Below are positions 24,610-33,088 of a stretch of 64,000 nt of DNA, in pieces (the first letter of the stretch is position 1; each line of letters starts with the position of its first letter). The stretch is from Pseudomonas cavernicola. Its GTDB lineage: Bacteria; Pseudomonadota; Gammaproteobacteria; Pseudomonadales; Pseudomonadaceae. Under the pieces are notes generated by a model, which ran no database searches, was not told the origin of the DNA, and saw only the letters and a list, made by a program, of their open reading frames with translations. A program made the translations under genes and the position numbers. The stretch spans positions 2,620,501 through 2,684,500 of the forward strand of contig NZ_QYUR01000002.1 of NCBI RefSeq assembly GCF_003596405.1. The letters are read 5' to 3'.

Positions 24610-25227
24610 TCATAAGACATAGAACAAGATCGCAACAAAGTGCAGCAAGCTCCCGGCAATAACAAACAGGTGCCAGATACCATGCCAATGACGGAAGCGG
24701 CTGTCGAAGGCAAAGAAGATAATCCCGACGGTGTAGAAAACTCCGCCAGCGGCCAACCAGGTAAAGCCCACATTGCCCAGGGCTGCGATCAGAGGTTTGA
24801 CCGCCACCAGGACAATCCAGCCCATCAGCGCATAGATCACGATGGATAAAATCCGCGCCTCGGAGCGCGGCTTGATCTCTTGCAGCATGCCGATCAGCGC
24901 CAGCCCCCAGACTATTCCGAACAACGACCAGCCCCACGGCCCACGCAAAGTCACCAGACAAAACGGCGTGTAGCTGCCCGCGATCAATAGATAAATCGAC
25001 AGGTGATCGAGCTTGCGCATGATCACCTTCGCTCGCCCCTGCACGCTGTGATAGATCGTCGAGGTGCTGTAGAGCAACAGCAAGGTAGCGCCATAGATCG
25101 CGACACTGATGATCTTCCACGGGGAGCCATCCAGGCTTGCCAACACCAGCAGCCAGACCGCGCCGATACAGGCCAGGACAGCACCGACCAAGTGAGTCCA
25201 GGCGTTGAATCTTTCACCGTGATACAT
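24610..25227 (-). CDS. trhA: Hemolysin III family membrane protein (TrhA, PAQR type)
   Basis: The 205-residue protein has seven hydrophobic segments. The PAQR family landmarks are N-terminal GERFNAWTHLVGAVLA, IYHSVQGRAKVIMRKLDHLSIYLLIAGSYTPF and C-terminal FRHWHGIWHLFVIAGSLLHF. The conserved Ser, Asp and three His that bind zinc in PAQR receptors are in place. E. coli TrhA is linked to membrane energetics and fatty-acid balance. The name hemolysin III is historical. The start is ATG 25227 behind AGGAAAAC. It is monocistronic. Confidence 0.88.
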   Translation of the reverse strand: MYHGERFNAWTHLVGAVLACIGAVWLLVLASLDGSPWKIISVAIYGATLLLLYSTSTIYHSVQGRAKVIMRKLDHLSIYLLIAGSYTPFCLVTLRGPWGWSLFGIVWGLALIGMLQEIKPRSEARILSIVIYALMGWIVLVAVKPLIAALGNVGFTWLAAGGVFYTVGIIFFAFDSRFRHWHGIWHLFVIAGSLLHFVAILFYVL

Positions 25228-25619
25228 GTTTTCCTGACCTCAAACCGCCGCAATTGTGCGAGCGCCCCAGGCTTATGGCTGAAAGCACAAGCCGCCGCCA
25301 CCATTGCTTCCTTAAGTAGGGCATCACAAACAATCCAGAGCATCTGGACGATTTTGCCATTACTCATCAACGGCGCTCATCGACTAAGCGGAAGAGCAAA
25401 GGCCGCGAACGTTGCTTACCCAAGGATTGCCGCTTCAGCCCTTGCAGGCCCACGTTCAGCATTCACACGGGTAGCGACCTTGAGCGGTCAGTGGACAGAA
25501 AGCTGGCACTTTACTAGCGTTGTTTGGGCTGCTGCCGAATCGACTTGAGCAGCCCGGGCTTGCTGTCCAAGTCGTGTTTCACCTCGAACAGAGTCGCCTA
25601 CTAGATAGTAGTTAGCCGC
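25228..25619. other. Gene-free stretch
   Basis: No supported gene, RNA or clear repeat is visible. A minus-strand frame of 115 codons runs through it into trhA, but it has no family features or ribosome-binding site. The right end (25600-25619) holds GTAGTTAGCC just before the next start codon. Confidence 0.5.
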
Positions 25620-26384
25620 ATGCCGCGAACCTTGGTTTCACTCTTCGCATTAGTTGCAGCCTTGTACCTGGGGCTCTGTGCCGCGCTGTTCGTGTTTCAA
25701 CGCGCCCTCATCTACCACCCACAACCACGCGCCATTGGTACCTCCGCAACTATTCTTAAGCTGCCAGTAGCCGACGCGGATGTACTGGTGTCAGTCAGGC
25801 CGCACGACGGCCCGAATGCTTTGATCTACTTCGGAGGAAATGCCGAGGACGTCTCTTTGAGCCTGCCCACGTTTTCGCAGGCTTTTCCAGATCACGCCAT
25901 CTACTTGCTTCACTACAGAGGCTACGGTGGAAGTTCTGGGTCGCCATCTGAGGATTCAATTCAGCGCGATGCGATTGCCTTGTTTGACAAGGTCTACGCC
26001 GCACACTCACGTATTGCGGTTGTGGGTCGCAGCTTGGGCTCGGGCGTTGCCGTTCGCCTCGCTAGCCAACGCCCGGCAGCGCGCCTGATCCTGATCACGC
26101 CCTACAACAGTCTTCAAGAACTCGCCGCAAGTCAGTTCCCCTATTTCCCGGTGAAGTGGCTGCTAAAGGACAAGTTTGAATCCTGGAAATACGCGCCTCG
26201 CATAGCTGTGCCGACACTCTTGATCGCCGCTGAGCACGACGAAGTCATACCGCGCTCAAGCACGCAGAAGCTCTACACGCATTTCGCCAACGGCGTGGCC
26301 TCGCTACAAGTCATACCGGGTAGGGGCCACAACTCAATATCCGAGAGCCCCCAGTACCTCAAAATGCTAGGCGCCGCGCTGTGA
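25620..26384 (+). CDS. Membrane-anchored alpha/beta hydrolase (BEM46/ABHD-like)
   Basis: The 254-residue protein has one N-terminal hydrophobic anchor (about 4-27) followed by an alpha/beta-hydrolase fold. The oxyanion region is LIYFGGNAED (69-78). The nucleophile elbow is VGRSLGSG with Ser138. Asp207 is in AAEHDEVIP and His237 is in GRGHNSI. All three triad residues are present. Substrates of this branch are poorly defined (lipid or peptide thioesters are candidates). GTTAGCC lies 8 bp before the ATG and GAACGTTAG follows the stop. These hint at a mobile cassette, but no matching attC could be completed. Confidence 0.82.
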   Translation: MPRTLVSLFALVAALYLGLCAALFVFQRALIYHPQPRAIGTSATILKLPVADADVLVSVRPHDGPNALIYFGGNAEDVSLSLPTFSQAFPDHAIYLLHYRGYGGSSGSPSEDSIQRDAIALFDKVYAAHSRIAVVGRSLGSGVAVRLASQRPAARLILITPYNSLQELAASQFPYFPVKWLLKDKFESWKYAPRIAVPTLLIAAEHDEVIPRSSTQKLYTHFANGVASLQVIPGRGHNSISESPQYLKMLGAAL

Positions 26385-26667
26385 GTGCAGCGGCCTCTTT
26401 CATCGAACGTTAGTACGCGAGAGACCGCTTTTTGCCGATCTCAGCCAGCCACGGCCATCCCAACAGGCTTGTGCCATAGAACCAATATTTCTGTGAAAAC
26501 CATTATCTCGGCAGCTCAGGCCTCATTAGCGTGCGCAATGACGTGCCCGCTGCCCGCTACCCCATACAGCGACACAGCGCGTGGCGGGAGACGGTGAACC
26601 AGGGGAAGCGTGCGCAGGAGGGATTGCACACTGGTGCCGTCCTCTTGCAATCACACGCGGATGAGGC

Positions 26668-27093
26668 TCAACGTGCCTCCGCCCGAATCGCAAACCCGCC
26701 CTTGTTCTCACTGACGATTCGGAAATGCTGGCTCTCACCCTCCTCCAACCGAACAGCCAGTTCGCTGCGCAGGCGGCCCTTGCCGCAGAGTGTGTCGTCC
26801 TGTTCATCGATGCCGATGCCGACGATGCGAGCTCCCGCTGGCACGTGGAAGTTGGCCACCTCGCCGATGCCGATACGCGCGGCCACCTGGCGGTCGATCA
26901 GGAAGGCCACGTAACAACCACCGCCGAGCATGCCCATGTCGCGGTTCACCACGACCTGACCACCGCCTTCGATAGGCTGCTGATAGGCCAGCAGGCGGTC
27001 ATCGGGGACCTGGGTCACTTGGTCTGGGTCGGCGCGAAAGGATGAACAACCGGCGAGCGCCAGTAGGGGTAGTACTGCACAGATCAATCGCAT
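26668..27093 (-). CDS. Lipoprotein of unknown function
   Basis: The 141-residue protein has a lipoprotein signal MRLICAVLPLLALAGC (Cys16) followed by SSFRADPDQ. The rest is beta-rich: VVNRDMGMLGGGCYVAFLIDRQVAARIGIGE, then FHVPAGARIVGIGID. Two further Cys are in GGGCYV and DDTLCGKG. The segment resembles DUF2846-like outer-membrane lipoproteins, in which a small beta-sandwich binds an unknown ligand, but I am not certain of the family. It is monocistronic. The 280-bp gap to the hydrolase gene shows nothing definite. Confidence 0.65.
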   Translation of the reverse strand: MRLICAVLPLLALAGCSSFRADPDQVTQVPDDRLLAYQQPIEGGGQVVVNRDMGMLGGGCYVAFLIDRQVAARIGIGEVANFHVPAGARIVGIGIDEQDDTLCGKGRLRSELAVRLEEGESQHFRIVSENKGGFAIRAEAR

Positions 27094-27244
27094 TGGGGCC
27101 CTCCTTGGGCGGATGATCGGTGGGGATGCTGCAGGAACTGTAGCTGAACCGCCTCTGATTCTGTAGATGCCTCATAGCATCCGAAAGAGGTCGAGAGCGG
27201 TTTGTCGACCGTGGAAGATGGTTCCGCGATGGCAGCCGCCAGGG

Positions 27245-27928
27245 CTAGAGTGCAGCGCTCCGGGTACCGGCGAACGTGCTCGTGCCAAGCCAGCGCCACA
27301 GGCTTTCCGCATCCTGTGCCACGCCGTCGACACCCAGCTCTCGGGACTGAAGGACCTCCCGCGGTGTGCGGTCGCCAGTCCACACCTCGGTCAACGCGCG
27401 CACGCTAGAGTCCACGACGAGCGTCAGGTCGCGTCCGGGGTCGTCGCGGCACAGGTCTGCCACACCATGCTCGACCACGAGCCACCACTCTTGCTCGCCG
27501 GGCCGCGCGTCGCGGAACCTGAAGTGGATGACCACCGGTCGGGGCGGGAACTCCTCGATGCGCGCGAACCGGCGCACGTCCCACATGAGCAGGCCCGCGT
27601 CGAGTTCGTCATCGCGAAGGCGACTGCCGATCCAGCGCGCGCCCCAATGACCGAGCGCCATGATGATGGGGCGCAAATCCTCGCCCGCCTCGGTCAGGCT
27701 GTACTTCCAGACTTTGCCTGCGGCCGTGCGATGAACGACACCGATATCTTCCAAATGGCGCAGCCGCTGTGCCAGCAGGCTGGTGGACATCCGTGGTACG
27801 CCGCGGTGTAGGTCATTGAAGCGCTTACTGCCGCACAGCAGCTCGCGCACGACCAAAGGCGTCCAGCGCTCGCACAGTGCTTCAGCACCGCGCGCGACCG
27901 TGCAGAACTGACCGTAGCTATCTTCCAT
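27245..27928 (-). CDS. HxlR-family transcriptional regulator with C-terminal extension
   Basis: From ATG 27928 (MEDSYGQFCTVARGAEALCERW) the first 100 residues form an HxlR winged helix: WTPLVVRELLCGSKRFNDLHRGVPRMS, LLAQRLRHLEDIGVV, and KYSLTEAGEDLRPII. A second domain of about 110 residues follows (about 115-227) and resembles a sterol-carrier-like fold seen in long HxlR proteins (VIHFRFRDARPGE, LTLVVDSSVRALTEVWTGD). Usual HxlR proteins are about 110-130 residues, so this is the extended type. It is divergent from the nitrilase gene by 104 bp and probably controls it. Confidence 0.83.
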   Translation of the reverse strand: MEDSYGQFCTVARGAEALCERWTPLVVRELLCGSKRFNDLHRGVPRMSTSLLAQRLRHLEDIGVVHRTAAGKVWKYSLTEAGEDLRPIIMALGHWGARWIGSRLRDDELDAGLLMWDVRRFARIEEFPPRPVVIHFRFRDARPGEQEWWLVVEHGVADLCRDDPGRDLTLVVDSSVRALTEVWTGDRTPREVLQSRELGVDGVAQDAESLWRWLGTSTFAGTRSAAL

Positions 27929-28032
27929 TGCCTGGACTCCGCGACTACAACGCTTCAGATTCTGGACTAGCCTTGCAACTTCGTCACGCGCACGCTGAGG
28001 CCGTCGAAAGCCCACAGCCACAGGAGAACACC

Positions 28033-28974
28033 ATGACGACGATTGCCATCATTCAGCGCCCGCCAGTGCTGCTCGATCGCAGCGCCACGATCGCCCGGGC
28101 CGTGCAATCGGTCGCTGAGGCTGCGGCGGCGGGAGCCTCGCTGATCGTTTTGCCCGAGCAGTTCATTCCAGGTTACCCGTCATGGATCTGGCGGCTGGCG
28201 GCGGGAAGGGACGGGGCTGTAATGGGCCAGTTGCATGCGCGGCTGCTGGCCAACGCCGTCGATATCGCGAACGGTGACCTGAGCGAATTGTGCGAGGCCG
28301 CTAGAGTTCACGCCGTGACGATCGTGTGCGGCATCAATGAATGCGACCGGATCCATGGCGGCGGCACGCTCTACAACAGCGTAGTCGTTATCGGCGCGAA
28401 CGGCGAAGTGCTCAACCGACACCGCAAGCTGATGCCAACCAATCCCGAGCGCATGGTGCATGGCTTCGGTGATGCAACCGGGTTGCGCACGGTCGATACA
28501 CCGGTCGGCCGCGTTGGCGCGCTCATCTGCTGGGAAAACTACATGCCGCTGGCACGCTATTCACTGTATGCCCAAGGGGTGGAGATCTACGTCGCACCCA
28601 CGTACGACAGTGGCGATGGCTGGATCAGCACGATGCGCCACATTGCACTCGAAGGCCGCTGTTGGGTGCTCGGCAGCGGCACCTTGCTGCGCGGCAGCGA
28701 CATCCCCGACGACTTCCCGGCTCGTACGCAGCTGTTTCCCGATCCGGACGAATGGATCAACGACGGCGACTCGGTGGTAGTCGATCCCCAAGGCCGGCTC
28801 GTGGCCGGTCCGTTGCACCGAGAGGCAGGCATCCTGTATGCGGACATCGACGTCACACGCGTGGCGCCAGCGCGGCGGACGTTCGACGTCACCGGGCACT
28901 ACGCGCGCCCTGACATTTTCGAACTGCAGGTGCGGCGCACGCCGGCGACAGCGGTGCGCTACATCGACGGGTGA
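28033..28974 (+). CDS. Nitrilase-superfamily carbon-nitrogen hydrolase
   Basis: The 313-residue protein starts at ATG 28033 behind CAGGAG. The catalytic Glu42 (VLPEQFIPGYP), Lys132 (RHRKLMPTNPERMVHG) and Cys166 (ALICWENYMPLARY) are all present. The CWENY motif marks true nitrilases rather than amidases. The C-terminal DVTGHYARPDIFELQVRR is also typical. Nitrilases convert nitriles to acids and ammonia and often form spiral oligomers. It is followed 72 bp later by a GFA-family gene and is divergent from the HxlR regulator, suggesting a small inducible catabolic unit. Confidence 0.9.
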   Translation: MTTIAIIQRPPVLLDRSATIARAVQSVAEAAAAGASLIVLPEQFIPGYPSWIWRLAAGRDGAVMGQLHARLLANAVDIANGDLSELCEAARVHAVTIVCGINECDRIHGGGTLYNSVVVIGANGEVLNRHRKLMPTNPERMVHGFGDATGLRTVDTPVGRVGALICWENYMPLARYSLYAQGVEIYVAPTYDSGDGWISTMRHIALEGRCWVLGSGTLLRGSDIPDDFPARTQLFPDPDEWINDGDSVVVDPQGRLVAGPLHREAGILYADIDVTRVAPARRTFDVTGHYARPDIFELQVRRTPATAVRYIDG

Positions 28975-29046
28975 AGGTAGGCAACCTCCAGGCGATCCAT
29001 GCCATGCCCGGCGGTATCGCCTGGCAATCGATCAAGGAGTCATTCC

Positions 29047-29481
29047 ATGAGCATTGAACGGTCTTACAAGGGCAGCTGTTTTTGCGGCGCAGTCGAGTTC
29101 ACAGTCAGCGGCGAGCCGGCCGCGATGGGCTATTGCCATTGCGAGTCGTGTCGGCATTGGTCAGCAGGGCCGGTCAATGCCTTCACGCTGTGGAAACCCG
29201 AGGCCGTGCAAGTGACTCGGGGTGCTGACAACATCGGCACATACAACAAGTCACCGCAGAGTTACCGCAAGTGGTGCAAGACTTGCGGCGGGCACATCTT
29301 CACCGAACACCCGGGGATGGGGCTCATCGACGTGTATGCCGCGGTCATCCCGGATCTCGCGTACTCGCCAGGCGTTCACGTCCACTATCAGGAGACCGTG
29401 CTGCGCATCAAAGATGGGTTCCCCAAGCTGAAGGATGTTCCCAAGGAATTAGGGGGATCGGGCATCAGCGTGGACGAATAG
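29047..29481 (+). CDS. GFA family (glutathione-dependent formaldehyde-activating-like) zinc protein
   Basis: The 144-residue protein starts at ATG 29047 behind AAGGAG. Zinc ligands are in GSCFCGAVEF (two Cys), GYCHCESCRHWS (three Cys) and WCKTCGGHIF (two Cys). This matches the GFA/CENP-V fold. Members bind glutathione, though the enzymatic claim for formaldehyde activation is disputed for many. It follows the nitrilase gene and probably shares its transcript. A short GCGCT/AGCGC hairpin begins at the stop codon. Confidence 0.85.
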   Translation: MSIERSYKGSCFCGAVEFTVSGEPAAMGYCHCESCRHWSAGPVNAFTLWKPEAVQVTRGADNIGTYNKSPQSYRKWCKTCGGHIFTEHPGMGLIDVYAAVIPDLAYSPGVHVHYQETVLRIKDGFPKLKDVPKELGGSGISVDE

Positions 29482-29535
29482 CGCTAGCAAGCGCGTTTCC
29501 ATCGGGTAGGGCGCATGGGCACTGTGTCAATCCCT

Positions 29536-29563
29536 GTAACGTGCGCGGCAACTCGCACGTTAC
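29536..29563. other. Perfect 10-bp stem-loop
   Basis: GTAACGTGCG (29536-29545) pairs with CGCACGTTAC (29554-29563) around an 8-nt loop, followed by CTTCTAACC. It lies 55 bp past the GFA gene. It may end that transcript, although no T run follows. Confidence 0.4.
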
Positions 29564-29645
29564 CTTCTAACCATGCGCCGCTGGATGGAAGTCCTTGCAA
29601 ACGGAATAGGTCGAAAGCAGCTGTTGGTGAAGGGCGGCTTATGAC

Positions 29646-29787
29646 CCAGGCTGTGTGAAGCCGTAGCGAGCGAAGGTTAGACAAGGCAAAAACAGGCGAA
29701 AAGGCGCAGTTTACGAGTTGTAAATGAGCATTTTGAGCCTGGTTTTAACGCCGTCTAACCGAGCGCAGTAGTTTTCACACAGCCTGG
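29646..29787. mobile_element. 142-bp MITE-like element with CCAGGCTGTGTGAA terminal inverted repeats
   Basis: Both ends carry the perfect 14-bp inverted repeat CCAGGCTGTGTGAA / TTCACACAGCCTGG. Similarity continues inward: each arm also contains GGTTAGAC within about 20-25 bp. The 142-bp interior has no coding frame, fitting a non-autonomous element moved by a transposase supplied elsewhere. No target duplication longer than 2-3 bp is obvious. It lies between the GFA and cytosine-deaminase genes and ends 30 bp from the deaminase stop codon. Confidence 0.7.
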
Positions 29788-29816
29788 ACCAATTTCGGAT
29801 GCCCGGATGGTCAGGG

Positions 29817-30254
29817 TCATTCACCAATGTCTTCATTCCAAAGCTCGGGCTTGCGGGCGATAAAGCTGCGCATCAGCTCCACGCAAGTATCATCCTGCAA
29901 GACGTCCACCTGCACGCCTCGCGCCCGGAGCGATTCTTCCTCGCCCATAAAAGTCAGGTTTTCGCCGATGACGACTTTCGGAATGCCGTAAAGCAGGATC
30001 GCACCACTGCACATCGCACAGGGCGACAGGGTGGTATACAGCACCGAAGCCCGGTAGATGTGGGCAGGTAAGCGGCCGGCATTCTCGAAAGCATCCATCT
30101 CTCCGTGCTTGATCACGCTGCCCTGCTGCACACGCTGGTTGTGTCCGCGCCCAATGATACGGCCATGGTGCACGATGACCGAACCGATCGGAATTCCGCC
30201 CTCGGCCAGACCAAGTTGTGCTTCTTCAATCGCAGCTTGCATGAACGGGTCCAT
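29817..30254 (-). CDS. Cytosine deaminase, yeast Fcy1 type
   Basis: The 145-residue zinc enzyme has ligands His50 with catalytic Glu52 (IKHGEMDAFENAG) and Cys79/Cys82 (LSPCAMCSGAILLYG). The C-terminal ...SFIARKPELWNEDIGE closely follows the fungal Fcy1 end. This is a small CDA-fold cytosine deaminase rather than the large amidohydrolase CodA. It converts cytosine to uracil for pyrimidine salvage. It is monocistronic. Codon use looks like its neighbours. Confidence 0.85.
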   Translation of the reverse strand: MDPFMQAAIEEAQLGLAEGGIPIGSVIVHHGRIIGRGHNQRVQQGSVIKHGEMDAFENAGRLPAHIYRASVLYTTLSPCAMCSGAILLYGIPKVVIGENLTFMGEEESLRARGVQVDVLQDDTCVELMRSFIARKPELWNEDIGE

Positions 30255-30353
30255 CTTTTTTCCTTACGGCTTGAAGATACTGGCTGAAGAGCGCCACTCA
30301 CGACTGGCAAAACCCGCCCCAAAACAGATGGTCGATATCACGATAAATAAGTT

Positions 30354-30388
30354 GTAGCCCGGATTCTGCTTCACTCCAACCGGGCTAC
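30354..30388. repeat. GTAGCCCGG intergenic palindrome
   Basis: GTAGCCCGG (30354-30362) and CCGGGCTAC (30380-30388) form a 9-bp stem with a 17-nt loop. This is a common type of intergenic palindrome in Pseudomonas genomes. A relative with the stem CCCGGAT/ATCCGGG is at 56169-56185. The rest of 30389-30702 shows no clear gene. Confidence 0.55.
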
Positions 30389-30702
30389 GCGTGCTGGGTA
30401 TCCTTTTTCATGGCAACGAACGTACCCCGAACCAGTATTTGGTCACCGCCGCGCTGCTTCAGGGTGTGGACTAGCGAGTTGAATCATCCATGCCGACAGC
30501 CTTTATTCGGCAGCATTCAGCAATGAGTGAGGGCGAATCTTCGCCGTACGTGGTCACAAAACAAGGTCGCGTCGGTGAGCAACCTTTGGCACCCCGGTAA
30601 CCGCTTCCAGTTTGCCGGGCACTTCTGAGTAGAACGGCCTTGGCTCATGCCATGCCTGTCGCTCCAGGCGTTTAGCCTTGCTGTTGCCGGTAGGCACCAG
30701 GG

Positions 30703-30886
30703 TGTCTGAAGGCGAGCTGGTGGCAGAAATCATCGACCCGGTTACTGGCCACTTCGAGACTCTGTACAGCCCCACGCAGGCCTGCTCTATGCATGCACTT
30801 TATATCGCTTCGTGAAACGAGGGGATACGGTCGCCAAAGTAGCTGGCAGCGAGATTCGTCATAGCGGCAAGCTGCTGGACGCCTGA
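30703..30886 (+). pseudogene. C-terminal remnant of a succinylglutamate desuccinylase/aspartoacylase-family gene, frameshifted
   Basis: The plus strand reads GELVAEIIDPVTGHFETLYSP and, after a frame change near 30775-30785, LLYACTLYRFVKRGDTVAKV then AGSEIRHSGKLLDA and a stop at 30884-30886. This is the C-terminal beta-barrel end typical of M14-type AstE/aspartoacylase-like deacylases (usual length 330-380). The zinc-binding N-terminal part is absent upstream. The fragment is therefore non-functional. Confidence 0.6.
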
Positions 30887-30927
30887 GGCATGAGCAAAGC
30901 CGCCGGACTGGCCGGCGGCGGCAAGGT

Positions 30928-31983
30928 TTACTGAATATCTTCCGGCACCACGACTATCCAGTTCTTGTCGGCAGTCACCGGCTGGCCGAGCTTGGCCTGG
31001 GCGGCGGCGTGCTTGGCGATCATGCCGTTGATCTGGTCCATGTATTTAGCCTTGCGGTTGATCCACAGATGGATGCCGCCTTTGTCCACATCGGTGCTGT
31101 GGAACAGCATGTAGCCATCGCTGCTAGGCGTATCGCCGGCCACCAGGATCGGCTTCTTCCACTCGTCGATGTAAGTGAGGATGGCCGCCTGCTTACCAGA
31201 CATCCAGGTCGCCGGAGTCCACAGATAAGGCGTGAGCTCCAGGCCCAGGTTGGCCTTCTCGTCATACTTGCCAGCCGTGATCTGTTTGCGCGCAGTGGTC
31301 ACCGCCCCGGTGGCACGGTCTTTCAGTAGCGTGCTGACGCCGATGACGTTTTGCGGTTTGACGTTGTAGCCGTACTTGGGGTCGGCGGCGACCATCCGCA
31401 CCAGCTCTTCATGGGCGGCGGTCATCACATAGACCTCGATGCCGTTTTCCATCAGCAGGTTCATCAGCTCGCGCTGACCGGAGAAAACCTTCGGCGGGTT
31501 GATCTCGATGTTTTTTACCGTGTCGCCTTCGTAATAAGTGCTCGGCACCGGCTTGCCATAGGCCATCAACTCATCGACGTAGCCTTTCAGCTCTTTCAGG
31601 GTGAAACCCGAGAACACCTGCGCGACCCAGGGGTAGCAAACCATGTCGTCGATTTCGCAGAGGCGGTAGTAGTAGCTATTGAGGCTTTCCTTGTGGCCAT
31701 TGACGTCCTTGAAGGGGATCAGCTTCAACGAGGGATCGAGCTTTTCCCGAGTCAGTACGCCCTTCATTTCCATAAAGGGCAGCAGCGACTCTTCCAAGTC
31801 ATAGCGGTAGCTGGTGTTGTCCATGTCGAACACGGCGTAATTGCCTTTGTTGGCATTCGCCTTGACCAACGCGTCGAGTTGCTTGGCCGCCGGCTCTGGC
31901 CAATGGGTCAATTCAGTGGCCAGAACCTGACCGGCGAGGCCAGTTAACAACAAACCCGCGAGCAACCCCTTTGCAAATGACAT
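30928..31983 (-). CDS. pchP: Phosphorylcholine phosphatase, exported HAD enzyme (PchP-like)
   Basis: The 351-residue protein has signal peptide MSFAKGLLAGLLLTGLAGQVLA. The HAD nucleophile motif VFDMDNTSYR (Asp53, Asp55), the second motif YVMTAAHEEL and the acidic motif VAGDTPSSDGYML are all present. It matches the Pseudomonas aeruginosa PchP type, which releases inorganic phosphate and choline from phosphorylcholine in the periplasm and is normally induced by choline derivatives through GbdR. It lies about 290 bp downstream of a PotABCD-like importer on the same strand. A shared role in nitrogen/quaternary-amine use is possible but unproven. Confidence 0.85.
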   Translation of the reverse strand: MSFAKGLLAGLLLTGLAGQVLATELTHWPEPAAKQLDALVKANANKGNYAVFDMDNTSYRYDLEESLLPFMEMKGVLTREKLDPSLKLIPFKDVNGHKESLNSYYYRLCEIDDMVCYPWVAQVFSGFTLKELKGYVDELMAYGKPVPSTYYEGDTVKNIEINPPKVFSGQRELMNLLMENGIEVYVMTAAHEELVRMVAADPKYGYNVKPQNVIGVSTLLKDRATGAVTTARKQITAGKYDEKANLGLELTPYLWTPATWMSGKQAAILTYIDEWKKPILVAGDTPSSDGYMLFHSTDVDKGGIHLWINRKAKYMDQINGMIAKHAAAQAKLGQPVTADKNWIVVVPEDIQ

Positions 31984-32269
31984 ATACGTCCCTCCCCTGT
32001 CGTGACAGAAATGAAGGCTCAGAACCGAGCCTCATCGAGGAACCTAACAAAAGCATCAAAAGCTTCACGACATGCAACCGACCCCGAGCATCGCGATAGC
32101 GCCATGCAACTCGAGGTGCCGCTTTCGACACTCATAGGCCTATGCCGCGACCAACCTCACTGGAACCTGGCCCTCTCTCCAGCCTTCTCCCTTTAGGATC
32201 GCCCTGGACGGGCGCCCATAGCCGTAGAGAGAACTAATCAACTCAGGGGATAGAGGACAAGTGGGACTT

Positions 32270-33085
32270 TTATTCCTGAAGCTGCCTTGCCGCGTAACGC
32301 TGGGCAAGCATCCTGCCGACCAGCGTCACCAGAGTCACTCCAATCAACAGCACGGAAATCGCCGCCACCGCCGGATCGATGTTGTCGCGTAGGCCCGACC
32401 AGATCTGTCGTGGCAGGGTGTTGACCTCGGTGCTGGTGACAAACAGGGTCACCGCAATCTCTTCCCAGGACAGCGCGAAGCACAGCAGCGCTGTACTGGC
32501 GATGCCCAGCTTGAGATTCGGCAGCACCACCATGAAAGTGGTCTGGCTGAGGCTGGCGCCGAGGTTTCGCGCAGCCAGTTCGATGCGTCGGTCGAGTTGG
32601 CTGAGCGCTACCAGCATGGTTACCACGCCGTAGGGCACGACCATTACGATGTGCGCGATGGTCAGACCGAACAGGGTGTCGTAACCCAGCCCGGGAGCGA
32701 AGCGACTGACAGTGGTTTCCATGAAATACAGGACCATCGCCGAGATCATCGGCGGGATCGCCATCGGCAGCAGCACCAGGCCGATCAGCAGGGTCGCCAG
32801 GCGCGAGCGCAGATACCAGATGCCAAGGCTGAAGCTCACCGCTAGGGCGGTGGCGATGATGCAGGTCGCAGTTGCCACCAAAGCGCTCTGGCCGAGACTG
32901 GAGAGCCATTCCGGGCTGTCCAGCAGGGCTTCGTAGTGGCGCAGTGACCAGTGCCCGTTGGGCATCGACAGAAAGCGTTTAGCGGTGAAGGAGACGGGAA
33001 TCACCGCCAGCAGTGGAAACACCATGAAGATCATGGCGATCACCGCGAACAGCCGGCTGGTCCCTCGGGTTTCGTGTGAGTTCAT
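32270..33085 (-). CDS. Polyamine-type ABC transporter permease (PotC-like)
   Basis: The 271-residue protein has six hydrophobic segments and the inner-membrane-component EAA motif (LAARNLGASLSQTTFMVVLPNLKLGIAS), which docks the ATPase. It belongs to the PotC/YdcV branch. It is last in a four-gene operon and starts 3 bp after the preceding permease stop. The importer would move polyamines or related cations into the cell. Which substrate it uses cannot be told from the permeases. Confidence 0.86.
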   Translation of the reverse strand: MNSHETRGTSRLFAVIAMIFMVFPLLAVIPVSFTAKRFLSMPNGHWSLRHYEALLDSPEWLSSLGQSALVATATCIIATALAVSFSLGIWYLRSRLATLLIGLVLLPMAIPPMISAMVLYFMETTVSRFAPGLGYDTLFGLTIAHIVMVVPYGVVTMLVALSQLDRRIELAARNLGASLSQTTFMVVLPNLKLGIASTALLCFALSWEEIAVTLFVTSTEVNTLPRQIWSGLRDNIDPAVAAISVLLIGVTLVTLVGRMLAQRYAARQLQE

Positions 33086-33088
33086 GGT

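Noticed and set aside
25246..25370. Upstream minus-strand frame that runs into trhA as a leader peptide
   Set aside because: No supporting ribosome-binding site or conserved features; the trhA start itself is well supported.
25608..26412. Alpha/beta hydrolase gene as a second integron cassette (GTTAGCC before the start, GAACGTTAG after the stop)
   Set aside because: A cassette starting GTTAGCC needs an attC beginning GGCTAAC after the stop; none is present and no paired left half could be found.
29564..29600. TTCTAACCATGCGCCG as another attC left end
   Set aside because: The core does not fit RYYYAAC, there is no matching right half, and the nearby structure is explained by a separate hairpin and the MITE.
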